Positions 18,055-28,827 of a stretch of 64,000 nucleotides of DNA are shown here, one piece after another (the first letter of the stretch is position 1; each line of letters begins with the position of its first letter). The position numbers and the translations under genes were made by a program. This stretch comes from Streptomyces broussonetiae (GTDB taxonomy: Bacteria; Actinomycetota; Actinomycetes; Streptomycetales; Streptomycetaceae): positions 6,324,001 through 6,388,000 of the forward strand of contig NZ_CP047020.1 of NCBI RefSeq assembly GCF_009796285.1, given 5' to 3'. Below the pieces are notes generated by a model. It did no database searches. It was not told the DNA's origin and saw only the letters and a program-made list of their open reading frames with translations.

Positions 18055-18130
18055 GCCGTACCACCCCGCCAACCCCCAGACGTCCGGTGGCCAACCCCCA
18101 CCGGTCCATGAAAGAGAAGGAAGAACCGGC

Positions 18131-18379
18131 ATGTCCGCTGCTCTTGAGACCCTCGCCGCCACCGCTGGTGTCCACGGCTCCGTCGGCTCGATCGGCTACG
18201 GCCTCGCTGCGATCGGCCCCGGCATCGGCGTCGGCATCATCTTCGGTAACGGCACCCAGGCCCTGGCCCGCCAGCCCGAGGCCGCCGGTCTGATCCGTGC
18301 CAACCAGATCCTGGGCTTCGCCTTCTGTGAGGCGCTCGCCCTCATCGGCATCGTTATGCCGTTCGTGTTCGGTAAGTAA
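18131..18379 (+). CDS. atpE: ATP synthase Fo subunit c
   Basis: Proteolipid of the rotary c-ring. The 82-residue hairpin has two membrane helices joined by the polar loop ARQPEAAG. The proton-carrying carboxylate is E67 in AFCEALALIG. The glycine-rich first helix GPGIGVGIIFGNG is typical. ATG 18131 follows GAAGGAAG. The strong RBS fits the need for many copies per complex. Confidence 0.97.
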   Translation: MSAALETLAATAGVHGSVGSIGYGLAAIGPGIGVGIIFGNGTQALARQPEAAGLIRANQILGFAFCEALALIGIVMPFVFGK

Positions 18380-18418
18380 TCACCCCTTACCCGACACGAA
18401 ACGACGAAAGGCACTGAT

Positions 18419-18970
18419 GTGATCGCCAACCTGGCACAGCTGGCGGCCTCCGAGACCGAGCAGAACCCGCTCGTCCCGGCCGGCCCCGAGCTGCTCATCG
18501 GCACCATCGCCTTCGCCATCGTGTTCTTCTTCTTCTGGAAGAAGCTGCTTCCGAACATCAACAAGGTTCTGGAGGAGCGCCGCGCGGCGATCGAAGGCGG
18601 TATCGAAGAGGCCGACGCCATGAAGGTCGAGGCCCAGGGCGTCCTTGAGCAGTACAAGGCTCAGCTCGCCGAGGCCCGGCACGAGGCCGCGCGCCTGCGC
18701 CAGGAGGCGCAGGAGCAGGGTGCCGCGCTCATCGCCGAGATGCGGGCCGAGGGCCAGCGGCAGCGCGAGGAGATCGTCGCCGCCGGTCACACCCAGATCG
18801 AGGCCGACCGCAAGGCTGCCGCGCAGACGCTTCGCCAGGACGTGGGCAAGCTCGCCACCGAACTGGCCGGCAAGCTCGTCGGCGAGTCCCTCGAGGACCA
18901 CGCCCGCCAGAGCCGTGTGATCGACCGCTTCCTCGACGAGCTCGAGGAGAAGGCCGAGGCCACGCGATGA
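18419..18970 (+). CDS. atpF: ATP synthase Fo subunit b
   Basis: Peripheral stalk subunit. The 183-residue product has one membrane helix (about 25-43, GPELLIGTIAFAIVFFFFWK) and a long charged coiled-coil of heptad/hendecad type that reaches the delta subunit. GTG 18419 follows GAAAGG. The stop overlaps atpH by 4 nt (ATGA), coupling the two stalk subunits. Confidence 0.96.
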   Translation: MIANLAQLAASETEQNPLVPAGPELLIGTIAFAIVFFFFWKKLLPNINKVLEERRAAIEGGIEEADAMKVEAQGVLEQYKAQLAEARHEAARLRQEAQEQGAALIAEMRAEGQRQREEIVAAGHTQIEADRKAAAQTLRQDVGKLATELAGKLVGESLEDHARQSRVIDRFLDELEEKAEATR

Positions 18971-19782
18971 ACGGAGCGAGCCGCGAGGCCCTGGCTGCCG
19001 CACGTGAGCGTCTCGACGCGCTGACGGACTCCACGTCCGTGGATGCCGCATCGCTCGCCGACGAGCTGACGGCCGTCACCGCGCTGCTCGACCGCGAGGC
19101 CGGCCTGCGCCGGGTCCTCACCGACCCGGCGCAGCAGGCGGAGGCCAAGACGGAGCTGGTCCAGCGTCTGATCGGCGGCCAGGTCAGCGGTCCCACCGCC
19201 GACCTGGTGTCCGGGATGGCCCGCGCCCGCTGGTCGCAGCCCCGCGACCTGGTCGACGCGCTGGAGGAACTGGCCGACATCGCCGACCTCACCGCGGCGG
19301 AGAAGCGGGGCAACCTCGACGAGGTCGAGGACGAGCTGTTCCGGTTCGGCCGGATCGTCGCCTCGAGCACGGACCTGCGCGCCGCGCTGACCGACCGGAC
19401 CGCCACCGGCCAGGCCAAGACCGAGCTGCTGCACCGGCTGCTGGGCGGACGGGCCAAGCCCGCCACCGAGCGCCTGGTCGCGCGCCTGGTGACGGTGCCG
19501 CGTGGACGTAGCCTGGAAGCGGGACTGGAGTCCCTGTCCAAGCTGGCTGCCGAGCGCCGGGACCGCATGGTCGCCGTCGTCACCTCGGCGGTGCCGCTGA
19601 GCGACGGCCAGAAGCAGCGCCTCGGCGCCGCCCTCGCCAAGCTCTACGGCCGGCGGATGCACCTCAACCTGGACGTGGACCCCGAGGTCGTCGGCGGTAT
19701 CCGGGTGCGGGTCGGTGACGAGGTCATCAACGGTTCGATCGCGGACCGGCTGGACGACGCCGCCCGCCGCATGGCGAGCTAG
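18967..19782 (+). CDS. atpH: ATP synthase F1 subunit delta
   Basis: Connects the peripheral stalk to the top of F1. The 271-residue protein is longer than E. coli delta (about 177). It contains a helical repeat duplicated at about residues 1-100 and 100-190, then the conserved C-terminal domain with the motif LNLDVDPEVVGGIRVRVGDE. The extended form is normal in actinobacteria. ATG 18967 overlaps the atpF stop. Confidence 0.95.
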   Translation: MNGASREALAAARERLDALTDSTSVDAASLADELTAVTALLDREAGLRRVLTDPAQQAEAKTELVQRLIGGQVSGPTADLVSGMARARWSQPRDLVDALEELADIADLTAAEKRGNLDEVEDELFRFGRIVASSTDLRAALTDRTATGQAKTELLHRLLGGRAKPATERLVARLVTVPRGRSLEAGLESLSKLAAERRDRMVAVVTSAVPLSDGQKQRLGAALAKLYGRRMHLNLDVDPEVVGGIRVRVGDEVINGSIADRLDDAARRMAS

Positions 19783-19922
19783 CAGCAACTCGATACGTCG
19801 AGAACAGCAGTACGTACTTACGGCCCTGGTTGGGCCGTGCAGAGGATTCACCTCTTTCAGGGGGGAGTCCCCATCCCCCCCAAGTGAAACTTCGGGCCCA
19901 ACAAGGAGAGCAGGGAACCCAG

Positions 19923-21515
19923 ATGGCGGAGCTCACGATCCGGCCGGAGGAGATCCGGGACGCGCTGGAGAACTTTGTCCAGTCGTACAAGCCGGACGCG
20001 GCCTCGCGCGAGGAGGTCGGTACGGTCACCCTTGCCGGCGACGGCATCGCGAAGATCGAGGGTCTTCCCTCGGCCATGGCCAACGAACTGCTGAAGTTCG
20101 AGGACGGCACCCTCGGCCTCGCCCTCAACCTCGAGGAGCGCGAGATCGGTGCCATCGTCCTCGGTGAGTTCAGCGGCATCGAGGAGGGTCAGCCGGTGCA
20201 GCGCACCGGTGAGGTCCTCTCCGTCGCGGTCGGCGAGGGCTACCTCGGCCGCGTTGTCGACCCGCTCGGCAACCCGATCGACGGCCTCGGCGAGATCGAG
20301 ACGTCCGGCCGCCGTGCCCTTGAGCTGCAGGCCCCCACGGTCATGCAGCGCAAGTCGGTGCACGAGCCGATGGAGACGGGCTACAAGGCCGTCGACGCGA
20401 TGACCCCGATCGGCCGCGGTCAGCGTCAGCTGATCATCGGTGACCGCCAGACCGGCAAGACCGCCCTGGCCGTCGACACGATCATCAACCAGCGTGACAA
20501 CTGGCGCACCGGCGACCCGAAGAAGCAGGTCCGCTGCATCTACGTCGCCATCGGCCAGAAGGGCTCCACCATCGCCGGCGTGCGCCGCGCGCTGGAGGAG
20601 AACGGCGCCCTGGAGTACACGACCATCGTCGCCGCCCCGGCGTCCGACCCGGCCGGCTTCAAGTACCTTGCGCCGTACACCGGTTCGGCCATCGGCCAGC
20701 AGTGGATGTACGAGGGCAAGCACGTCCTCATCATCTTCGACGACCTCTCGAAGCAGGCCGACGCCTACCGCGCCGTGTCCCTGCTGCTGCGCCGCCCGCC
20801 GGGCCGTGAGGCCTACCCGGGTGACGTCTTCTACCTGCACTCCCGTCTGCTGGAGCGCTGTGCCAAGCTCTCCGACGACATGGGCGCCGGCTCGATGACC
20901 GGTCTGCCGATCGTCGAGACCAAGGCCAACGACGTGTCGGCGTTCATCCCGACCAACGTCATCTCCATCACCGACGGCCAGTGCTTCCTGGAGTCGGACC
21001 TGTTCAACGCCGGTCAGCGCCCCGCGCTGAACGTCGGTATCTCCGTCTCCCGAGTCGGTGGTTCCGCGCAGCACAAGGCGATGCGCCAGGTCTCCGGCCG
21101 CCTCCGTGTGGACCTCGCCCAGTTCCGTGAGCTGGAGGCGTTCGCCGCCTTCGGTTCCGACCTGGACGCGGCCTCCAAGGCGCAGCTTGAGCGCGGTTCG
21201 CGCATGGTCGAGCTGCTCAAGCAGGACCAGTACCAGCCGATGGCCACCGAGGACCAGGTCGTCTCCGTCTGGGCCGGCACCAACGGCCGTATGGACGACG
21301 TCCCGGTCGCGGACATCCGTCGCTTCGAGAAGGAACTGATCGACTTCCTGCACCGGAAGCACCAGGGCCTGATGACCTCCATCAAGGAGGGCGCCAAGAT
21401 GTCGAACGACACCATCCAGGCGATCGACGACGCCGTCGCGGAGTTCAAGAAGCAGTTCGAGACCTCGGACGGCAAGCTGCTCGGCGAGGACGTTCCTGCC
21501 GCTGCCGCCAAGTGA
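19923..21515 (+). CDS. atpA: ATP synthase F1 subunit alpha
   Basis: Non-catalytic nucleotide-binding subunit of F1. The 530-residue product starts at ATG 19923 (MAELTIRPEEIRDAL), preceded by AAGGAG and AGGGAA. The P-loop GDRQTGKTAL is near residue 173, and the DELSD-type region reads IIFDDLSKQADAYR. The C-terminal helical domain is complete. The 140-bp gap from atpH contains a G6/C7 run that could form a hairpin (about 19860-19881). Confidence 0.97.
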   Translation: MAELTIRPEEIRDALENFVQSYKPDAASREEVGTVTLAGDGIAKIEGLPSAMANELLKFEDGTLGLALNLEEREIGAIVLGEFSGIEEGQPVQRTGEVLSVAVGEGYLGRVVDPLGNPIDGLGEIETSGRRALELQAPTVMQRKSVHEPMETGYKAVDAMTPIGRGQRQLIIGDRQTGKTALAVDTIINQRDNWRTGDPKKQVRCIYVAIGQKGSTIAGVRRALEENGALEYTTIVAAPASDPAGFKYLAPYTGSAIGQQWMYEGKHVLIIFDDLSKQADAYRAVSLLLRRPPGREAYPGDVFYLHSRLLERCAKLSDDMGAGSMTGLPIVETKANDVSAFIPTNVISITDGQCFLESDLFNAGQRPALNVGISVSRVGGSAQHKAMRQVSGRLRVDLAQFRELEAFAAFGSDLDAASKAQLERGSRMVELLKQDQYQPMATEDQVVSVWAGTNGRMDDVPVADIRRFEKELIDFLHRKHQGLMTSIKEGAKMSNDTIQAIDDAVAEFKKQFETSDGKLLGEDVPAAAAK

Positions 21516-21536
21516 CGTAAGGAAGGGACCTGACTC

Positions 21537-22454
21537 ATGGGAGCCCAGCTCCGGGTCTACAAGCGTCGCATCCGATCCGTCAGCGCGACCAAGAAGATCA
21601 CCAAGGCGATGGAGATGATCGCCGCCTCGCGCGTCGTCAAGGCGCAGCGCAAGGTGGCGGCCTCCACGCCGTACGCGACCGAGCTGACGCGCGCGGTCAC
21701 GGCGGTCGGCACCGGTTCGAACACCAAGCACCCGCTCACCACGGAGACGGAGAACCCGGCCCGTGCCGCGGTCCTGCTCCTCACGAGCGACCGGGGTCTG
21801 GCCGGTGCCTTCAACTCCAACGCCATCAAGGCGGCGGAGCAGCTGACCGAGCGCCTGGAGCGCGACGGCAAGCAGGTGGACACGTACATCGTCGGCCGCC
21901 GTGGTGTCGCCCACTACAACTTCCGTGAGCGCAAGATCTCGGAGTCGTGGACGGGCTTCACGGACGAACCGTCGTACGCGGACGCCAAGAAGGTCGCGGC
22001 ACCCCTGATCGAGGCCATCGAGAAGGACACGGCCGCGGGCGGCGTGGACGAACTCCACATCGTCTTCACCGAGTTCGTCTCGATGATGACGCAGACGGCG
22101 CTGGACGCCCGGCTCCTTCCGCTGCGTCTCGAAGAGGTTGCGCAGGAGGCGGTGCCCAAGGGCGAGATCCTGCCGCTGTACGACTTCGAGCCCTCGGCGG
22201 AGGACGTCCTCGACGCCCTGCTGCCGCGCTACGTGGAGAGCCGTATCTACAACGCGCTGCTCCAGTCGGCCGCTTCGAAGCACGCCGCCACGCGGCGCGC
22301 GATGAAGTCGGCCACCGACAACGCGGGCGAGCTGATCAACACGCTCTCCCGTCTTGCCAACGCGGCCCGCCAGGCCGAAATCACCCAGGAAATCAGCGAG
22401 ATCGTCGGTGGCGCGAGCGCCCTGGCCGACGCGACCGCGGGGAGTGACCGATAA
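21537..22454 (+). CDS. atpG: ATP synthase F1 subunit gamma
   Basis: Central rotor shaft of F1. The 305-residue product begins with the coiled-coil motif LRVYKRRIRSVSATKKITKA and ends with the matching helix ATRRAMKSATDNAGELI. The Rossmann-like middle has LLLTSDRGLAGAFN. ATG 21537 lies shortly after GGAAGGGA. The stop TAA shares its last base with the atpD ATG (TAATG), so the genes are translationally coupled. Confidence 0.97.
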   Translation: MGAQLRVYKRRIRSVSATKKITKAMEMIAASRVVKAQRKVAASTPYATELTRAVTAVGTGSNTKHPLTTETENPARAAVLLLTSDRGLAGAFNSNAIKAAEQLTERLERDGKQVDTYIVGRRGVAHYNFRERKISESWTGFTDEPSYADAKKVAAPLIEAIEKDTAAGGVDELHIVFTEFVSMMTQTALDARLLPLRLEEVAQEAVPKGEILPLYDFEPSAEDVLDALLPRYVESRIYNALLQSAASKHAATRRAMKSATDNAGELINTLSRLANAARQAEITQEISEIVGGASALADATAGSDR

Positions 22455-23890
22455 TGACCACCACTGTTGAGACCGCGACGGCTACGGGCCGCGTCGCCCG
22501 GGTCATCGGCCCGGTCGTCGACGTGGAGTTCCCCGTCGACGCGATGCCGGACATCTACAACGCCCTGCACGTCGACGTGGCCGACCCGGCCAACGCCGGC
22601 GAGAAGAAGACGCTGACCCTGGAGGTCGCCCAGCACCTGGGTGACGGCCTGGTCCGCACCATCTCCATGCAGCCCACCGACGGTCTGGTCCGCCAGGCCC
22701 CGGTCACCGACACCGGCAACTCCATCACGGTGCCCGTCGGCGACTTCACCAAGGGCAAGGTGTTCAACACCCTCGGTGAGGTGCTGAACGTCGACGAGAC
22801 GTACGACGGCGAGCGCTGGGGCATCCACCGCAAGGCCCCGAACTTCGACGAGCTCGAGTCCAAGACCGAGATGTTCGAGACGGGCGTCAAGGTCATCGAC
22901 CTGCTCACCCCGTACGTCAAGGGCGGCAAGATCGGCCTGTTCGGCGGCGCCGGCGTCGGCAAGACGGTGCTCATCCAGGAGATGATCTACCGTGTCGCCA
23001 ACAACCACGACGGTGTCTCGGTGTTCGCCGGTGTCGGTGAGCGCACCCGTGAGGGCAACGACCTGATCGAGGAGATGTCCGACTCGGGCGTCATCGACAA
23101 GACCGCGCTGGTCTTCGGTCAGATGGACGAGCCCCCGGGCACCCGTCTGCGTGTCGCGCTGGCCGGCCTGACCATGGCCGAGTACTTCCGTGACGTCCAG
23201 AAGCAGGACGTGCTGTTCTTCATCGACAACATCTTCCGCTTCACGCAGGCCGGTTCCGAGGTGTCGACCCTGCTCGGCCGTATGCCCTCCGCGGTGGGCT
23301 ACCAGCCGAACCTGGCCGACGAGATGGGTCTCCTCCAGGAGCGCATCACCTCGACCCGCGGTCACTCGATCACCTCGATGCAGGCGATCTACGTCCCCGC
23401 GGACGACCTGACCGACCCGGCCCCGGCCACCACCTTCGCCCACCTCGACGCGACGACGGTTCTGTCCCGTCCGATCTCCGAGAAGGGCATCTACCCGGCC
23501 GTGGACCCGCTGGACTCGACGTCCCGGATCCTGGACCCGCGCTACATCGCGCAGGACCACTACAACGCGGCCATGCGCGTGAAGAACATCCTGCAGAAGT
23601 ACAAGGACCTGCAGGACATCATCGCGATCCTCGGTATCGACGAGCTGGGCGAGGAGGACAAGCTCGTCGTCCACCGTGCCCGTCGTGTGGAGCGCTTCCT
23701 GTCCCAGAACACCCACGTCGCCAAGCAGTTCACCGGCGTGGACGGTTCGGACGTCCCGCTGGACGAGACGATCGCGGCGTTCAACTCGATCTGCGACGGC
23801 GAGTACGACCACTTCCCGGAGCAGGCGTTCTTCATGTGCGGTGGCATCGAGGACCTCAAGGCCAACGCCAAGGAGCTGGGCGTCTCCTGA
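22454..23890 (+). CDS. atpD: ATP synthase F1 subunit beta
   Basis: Catalytic subunit that makes ATP. The 478-residue product has the P-loop GGAGVGKTVLIQEM near residue 163, the catalytic glutamate in the FAGVGERTREGNDL region, the DELSEED equivalent LGIDELGEEDK, and a complete C-terminal domain. A stable hairpin directly follows the stop codon. Confidence 0.98.
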   Translation: MTTTVETATATGRVARVIGPVVDVEFPVDAMPDIYNALHVDVADPANAGEKKTLTLEVAQHLGDGLVRTISMQPTDGLVRQAPVTDTGNSITVPVGDFTKGKVFNTLGEVLNVDETYDGERWGIHRKAPNFDELESKTEMFETGVKVIDLLTPYVKGGKIGLFGGAGVGKTVLIQEMIYRVANNHDGVSVFAGVGERTREGNDLIEEMSDSGVIDKTALVFGQMDEPPGTRLRVALAGLTMAEYFRDVQKQDVLFFIDNIFRFTQAGSEVSTLLGRMPSAVGYQPNLADEMGLLQERITSTRGHSITSMQAIYVPADDLTDPAPATTFAHLDATTVLSRPISEKGIYPAVDPLDSTSRILDPRYIAQDHYNAAMRVKNILQKYKDLQDIIAILGIDELGEEDKLVVHRARRVERFLSQNTHVAKQFTGVDGSDVPLDETIAAFNSICDGEYDHFPEQAFFMCGGIEDLKANAKELGVS

Positions 23891-23907
23891 GCCCCCGTGC
23901 TCGTGTG

Positions 23908-23932
23908 AGGGGGCGGGCGCGTCCCGCCCCCT
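23908..23932 (+). terminator. Strong hairpin between atpD and atpC
   Basis: AGGGGGCGGG (23908-23917) pairs perfectly with CCCGCCCCCT (23923-23932) around a 5-nt loop, 17 bp after atpD. There is no U tract. It may partly terminate transcription or protect the 3' end of the upstream mRNA so that epsilon is made at lower level. Confidence 0.65.
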
Positions 23933-23960
23933 CTGCCACGCCCTCTAGAATTGACCCCAA

Positions 23961-23982
23961 CACCCGGCGCCCCTGCCGGGTG
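23961..23982 (+). promoter_or_regulatory. Second hairpin just before the atpC ribosome binding site
   Basis: CACCCGGC (23961-23968) pairs with GCCGGGTG (23975-23982), loop of 6 nt, ending 7 nt before GAGGAG of atpC. It could restrict or set access of ribosomes to the TTG start. Confidence 0.5.
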
Positions 23983-24001
23983 GTGACCCGAGGAGCCACC
24001 C

Positions 24002-24376
24002 TTGGCTGCTGAGCTGCACGTCGAGCTGGTCGCCGCGGACCGCCAGGTCTGGTCCGGCGAGGCCACCCTGGTCGTCGCGCGCACCACGTCCGGCGACATC
24101 GGCGTCATGCCCGGTCACCAGCCGCTGCTCGGTGTGCTGGAGTCGGGCCCGGTGACCATCCGTACGAGTGATGGTGGAACGGTCGTCGCCGCGGTGCACG
24201 GCGGTTTCATCTCGTTCGCGGACAACAAGCTGTCCTTGCTGGCCGAGATCGCCGAGCTGTCGGACGAGATCGATGTCCAGCGCACGGAGCGGGAGCTGGA
24301 GCGCGCGAAGGCGGAGGGCGACGCCGCCGCCGAGCGCCGCGCGGATGTCCGCCTGCGTGCGGCGGCGGCGAGCTGA
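24002..24376 (+). CDS. atpC: ATP synthase F1 subunit epsilon
   Basis: Rotor subunit that couples gamma to the c-ring and inhibits ATP hydrolysis. The 124-residue protein has the beta-sandwich domain (VMPGHQPLLGVLESGPVTIR) and a short C-terminal helical hairpin. The start is TTG 24002, with GAGGAG upstream; a weak start fits a lower demand than for alpha or beta. It is the last gene of the operon, ahead of the terminator at 24406. Confidence 0.94.
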   Translation: MAAELHVELVAADRQVWSGEATLVVARTTSGDIGVMPGHQPLLGVLESGPVTIRTSDGGTVVAAVHGGFISFADNKLSLLAEIAELSDEIDVQRTERELERAKAEGDAAAERRADVRLRAAAAS

Positions 24377-24405
24377 GCCCATAGCTCGTCTGCCGTATGA
24401 CGTCA

Positions 24406-24471
24406 CTCAGCCGCGGTCGGCCCGGAGCAATCCGGTGCCGGTCGCGGCTGAGGCAGATGTGGGTGTTTTTT
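24406..24471 (+). terminator. Terminator of the ATP synthase operon
   Basis: CTCAGCCGCG (24406-24415) is perfectly complementary to CGCGGCTGAG (24443-24452), with an inner CCGG/CCGG helix. A run of six T follows at 24466-24471, 13 nt after the stem. Confidence 0.7.
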
Positions 24472-24533
24472 AAGTTTCATTACTCAGTAACAGAAGCAGT
24501 TCCCCTACCTAGGAGACGAGGAGGTCGGTGCCG

Positions 24534-24980
24534 ATGGTCCTCGCTCTGACTGTGTGCGGGGTCGTGGTCGCGCTCGTGGTGGTGGGGCTGTTCCTGTTCG
24601 GGCTGCGCCGCAGACTGATCCAGCGCTCCGGCGGCACGTTCGACTGTTCGCTGCGCTGGGACGTGGCCGAGAAACCGGACAGCAGTGGCAAGGGCTGGTC
24701 CTACGGTGTCGCCCGCTACAACGGCGACCGCATCGAGTGGTACCGCGTCTTCTCCTACGGCTTCCGCCCGCGCCGCACCCTGGAGCGCGCCGCCATCGAG
24801 GTGGCCGGGCGCCGGCTGCCCGAGGGCGAGGAGGAGCTGGCGCTGCTCTCCGACGCGGTGATCCTCGCCTGCATGCATCGGGGCACGCGCCTCGAACTCG
24901 CGATGAGCGAGGACGCGCTGACCGGATTCCTCGCGTGGCTGGAGGCAGCCCCACCCGGTCAGAGAGTGAATGTGGCGTAG
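24534..24980 (+). CDS. DUF2550 family membrane-anchored protein
   Basis: Conserved actinobacterial protein of unknown function, nearly always next to atpC. The 148-residue product has one N-terminal membrane helix (about 1-24, TVCGVVVALVVVGLFLFGLR), then a small soluble domain beginning LIQRSGGTFDCSLRW, probably cytosolic, with WSYGVARYNGDRIEWYRVFS. The motif set fits DUF2550. ATG 24534 is favoured over GTG 24528 because the GAGGAGG motif (24518-24524) is then 9 nt away. Any link to ATP synthase is unproven. Confidence 0.85.
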   Translation: MVLALTVCGVVVALVVVGLFLFGLRRRLIQRSGGTFDCSLRWDVAEKPDSSGKGWSYGVARYNGDRIEWYRVFSYGFRPRRTLERAAIEVAGRRLPEGEEELALLSDAVILACMHRGTRLELAMSEDALTGFLAWLEAAPPGQRVNVA

Positions 24981-24982
24981 CC

Positions 24983-25024
24983 ACGTTGGCTCTCCCCCGG
25001 ACGAGTCCGGGGGAGAGCCAACGT
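24983..25024. terminator. Bidirectional terminator between the DUF2550 gene and chiC
   Basis: A perfect 19-bp stem: the arms 24983-25001 and 25006-25024 enclose a 4-nt loop CGAG. It lies between two convergent genes, 2 bp after the DUF2550 stop and 21 bp before the chiC stop, and serves both strands. Confidence 0.92.
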
Positions 25025-25045
25025 CGCTCAGGACACCTGCAGGTA

Positions 25046-26866
<1,821 letters not shown>

Positions 26867-26935
26867 GCTGCGCCTCCCTCATCTAGGAGTGGGGTGTCGT
26901 GGGCATGACTGAGCCTTCACGCTCACGGTGCTGCG

Positions 26936-26977
26936 AGAGTAGAAAGGTCTGGACCACGGGTCAATAGGTCTGGACCA
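26936..26977 (-). promoter_or_regulatory. Chitinase promoter with two 12-bp direct repeats
   Basis: On the minus strand TGGTCCAGACCT occurs twice (26977-26966 and 26956-26945), start to start 21 bp apart. Between them lies TTGACC (-35, 26964-26959), and TACTCT (-10, 26941-26936) follows with a 17-bp spacer. These are the known repeat elements of Streptomyces chitinase promoters, needed for chitin induction and glucose repression. They also resemble DasR sites. Confidence 0.92.
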
Positions 26978-26995
26978 CTCGCCTCGGAGTGCCCG

Positions 26996-27646
26996 CTAGA
27001 TCCCCAACTCCTGAGCCAGCACGGCCGCTTGGACCCGGCTGCGCAGCCCCAGCTTGGCCAGCAACCGGCTGACGTGCGTCTTCACCGTGCCCTCGGCCAT
27101 GTGCAGCCGCTCGGCGATCCCGGCGTTCGACAGGCCCTCGCCGATGCAGGACAGCACCTCGCGCTCGCGCGGGGTCAGCCCCTCCAGCACCGTTGGATCG
27201 GCCTTCGGCCCGCGCACCGGCGTGGCGGCGAACTCGGTGATCAGCCGCCGGGTGACCGCCGGGGCGACGATCCCCTCACCGCGCGCCACCGTGCGTACCG
27301 CCTCCAGCAGATCGCGCGCCTCGGTGTTCTTCAGCAGGAACCCGGCCGCTCCCGCCCTGAGCGCCCCGAACACATACGCGTCCAGGTCGAAGGTGGTCAG
27401 CACGAGCACGTCCGCGAGCCCCTCCGCGACGATCTGCCGGGTCGCCGACACGCCGTCCAGACGCGGCATCTGCACGTCCATCAGGACGATGTCCGGCCGC
27501 AGTTCCCGGGCCAGCTCCACCGCCTGCTCGCCGTCCGCCGCCTCCCCGGTCACCTCGATGTCGGGTGCGCTGCGCAGGATCAGCACGAGCCCGGCGCGGA
27601 CGGCGGACTGGTCCTCGGCGACGAGGACCCGGATGGCGGGGGTCAT
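26996..27646 (-). CDS. chiR: LuxR-family response regulator, probable chitinase regulator ChiR
   Basis: Two-component transcription factor. The 216-residue product has a receiver domain (1-120) with acidic pocket E11/D12, phospho-acceptor D57 in IVLMDVQMP and K107 in FLLKN, and a C-terminal NarL/LuxR HTH (about 150-210, LTPREREVLSCIGEGLSN). The start ATG 27646 overlaps the kinase stop by 4 nt (ATGA). It is separated from chiC only by the chitinase promoter. A sensor-regulator pair called chiS-chiR beside chiC is described in Streptomyces; the name is assigned from this context. Confidence 0.85.
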   Translation of the reverse strand: MTPAIRVLVAEDQSAVRAGLVLILRSAPDIEVTGEAADGEQAVELARELRPDIVLMDVQMPRLDGVSATRQIVAEGLADVLVLTTFDLDAYVFGALRAGAAGFLLKNTEARDLLEAVRTVARGEGIVAPAVTRRLITEFAATPVRGPKADPTVLEGLTPREREVLSCIGEGLSNAGIAERLHMAEGTVKTHVSRLLAKLGLRSRVQAAVLAQELGI

Positions 27647-28827
27647 GCGGAATCTCCTTGGTCGAGCGGAAGAGCGGCGCACACGGCCCACCGGGCGCCC
27701 TCGGACCTGGGTTCGGGCCCGGCCTCGAAGCTGCCGCCGAGCAGCGCGGCCCGCTCCCCCATCCCGGCGAGCCCGGCGCCCGAACCGGGTGCGCGCGGGC
27801 TGTCGCCGGGCCGGTACGGGCTGGTCACCCGGATGCGCAGGGTGCCGTCCTGCTGCCGCAGGGTGACCCGGACCTCTCCCTCGGCCGCGTGCTTGAGTGC
27901 GTTGGTCAGCGACTCCTGCACGATCCGGTAGGCGGCCAGCTCGACCGGCGCCGGCACCCGGTCGTGGCCGTCCTCGAGCAGGACCTCCAGCCCGTTGGCG
28001 CGGGCGCTGTCGACCAGGGCGGCCAGGCCGTCGAGCGTCGGTGTCGCGGCCGGTTCCCGGTCGCCGCTGCTGTCCCGCAGGATACCGATCAGCCGGCGCA
28101 TCTCGGCCAGCCCCTCCACGCTGTTCTCGCGGATCACGACGAGGGCGTCCCGGGAGGTCTGCGGATCGTCGAGCGAGAGCGCGGCCGTGGAGTGAATGGC
28201 GATCGCCGACAGATGGTTGGCGACCATGTCGTGCAACTCCCGTGCCATCCGGGCCCGTTCGGCGGTCACCGCCTGTGCCCGGTCCATCTCCGCCAGCAGC
28301 GCGGTCTGTTCGGCGCGCAGCCGGGCCGTCTCGGCGGCGTCACGGTGGTTGCGCACCACCAGGCCCGTCGCCGCCGGCGCGAACGCGAGCACACCCACGC
28401 CCACGCCGATCAGCAGGCCCTGGGGATCGCGCCAGAGCGCGGCGGGCACCACACCGCCGAGCACCGTCAGCATCCCGGTGACCCAGGGGATCCGGCGGGC
28501 CGAGGCGGGGGTGCCGTACAGGACGGCCGCGTACATCAGGTCGGTGTACAGGACGAGGGTGACGACGTTGCCCAGGGTCACCGTGTCCAGGGTCAGCGCG
28601 AGCGTGCCGACCAGCAGGCCGACGCGGGGCCGGATCCGGCGCAGCGGCTCGCACAACGCGGTCGCGAGGAGCGGCAGCAGCGGGGCCCAGGACGCCTGCC
28701 ACTGCACCAACGGGTCGGAGGGCACCCGGGGATGTATCCCGAGCGCCCACAGCAGCACCCCGCCCAGCAGCCCGCCCAGGGCGATGCGCAGGTCGTCACG
28801 GTGGGGGCGGGGGAGTGCGGGAGCCAT
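27643..28827 (-). CDS. chiS: NarL-type sensor histidine kinase, probable ChiS
   Basis: Membrane sensor kinase of the HisKA_3 class. The 394-residue product from ATG 28827 has about five hydrophobic segments (15-160), a dimerisation helix with phospho-acceptor H199 in MARELHDMVANHLSAI, and a C-terminal HATPase domain with the N-box VQESLTNALKHA and G-box GAGLAGMGERA. A longer frame from 29034 would add a basic stretch and is not preferred. No periplasmic sensor domain is visible, so the signal may be membrane-embedded or indirect. It forms an operon with the downstream response regulator. Confidence 0.85.
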   Translation of the reverse strand: MAPALPRPHRDDLRIALGGLLGGVLLWALGIHPRVPSDPLVQWQASWAPLLPLLATALCEPLRRIRPRVGLLVGTLALTLDTVTLGNVVTLVLYTDLMYAAVLYGTPASARRIPWVTGMLTVLGGVVPAALWRDPQGLLIGVGVGVLAFAPAATGLVVRNHRDAAETARLRAEQTALLAEMDRAQAVTAERARMARELHDMVANHLSAIAIHSTAALSLDDPQTSRDALVVIRENSVEGLAEMRRLIGILRDSSGDREPAATPTLDGLAALVDSARANGLEVLLEDGHDRVPAPVELAAYRIVQESLTNALKHAAEGEVRVTLRQQDGTLRIRVTSPYRPGDSPRAPGSGAGLAGMGERAALLGGSFEAGPEPRSEGARWAVCAALPLDQGDSA

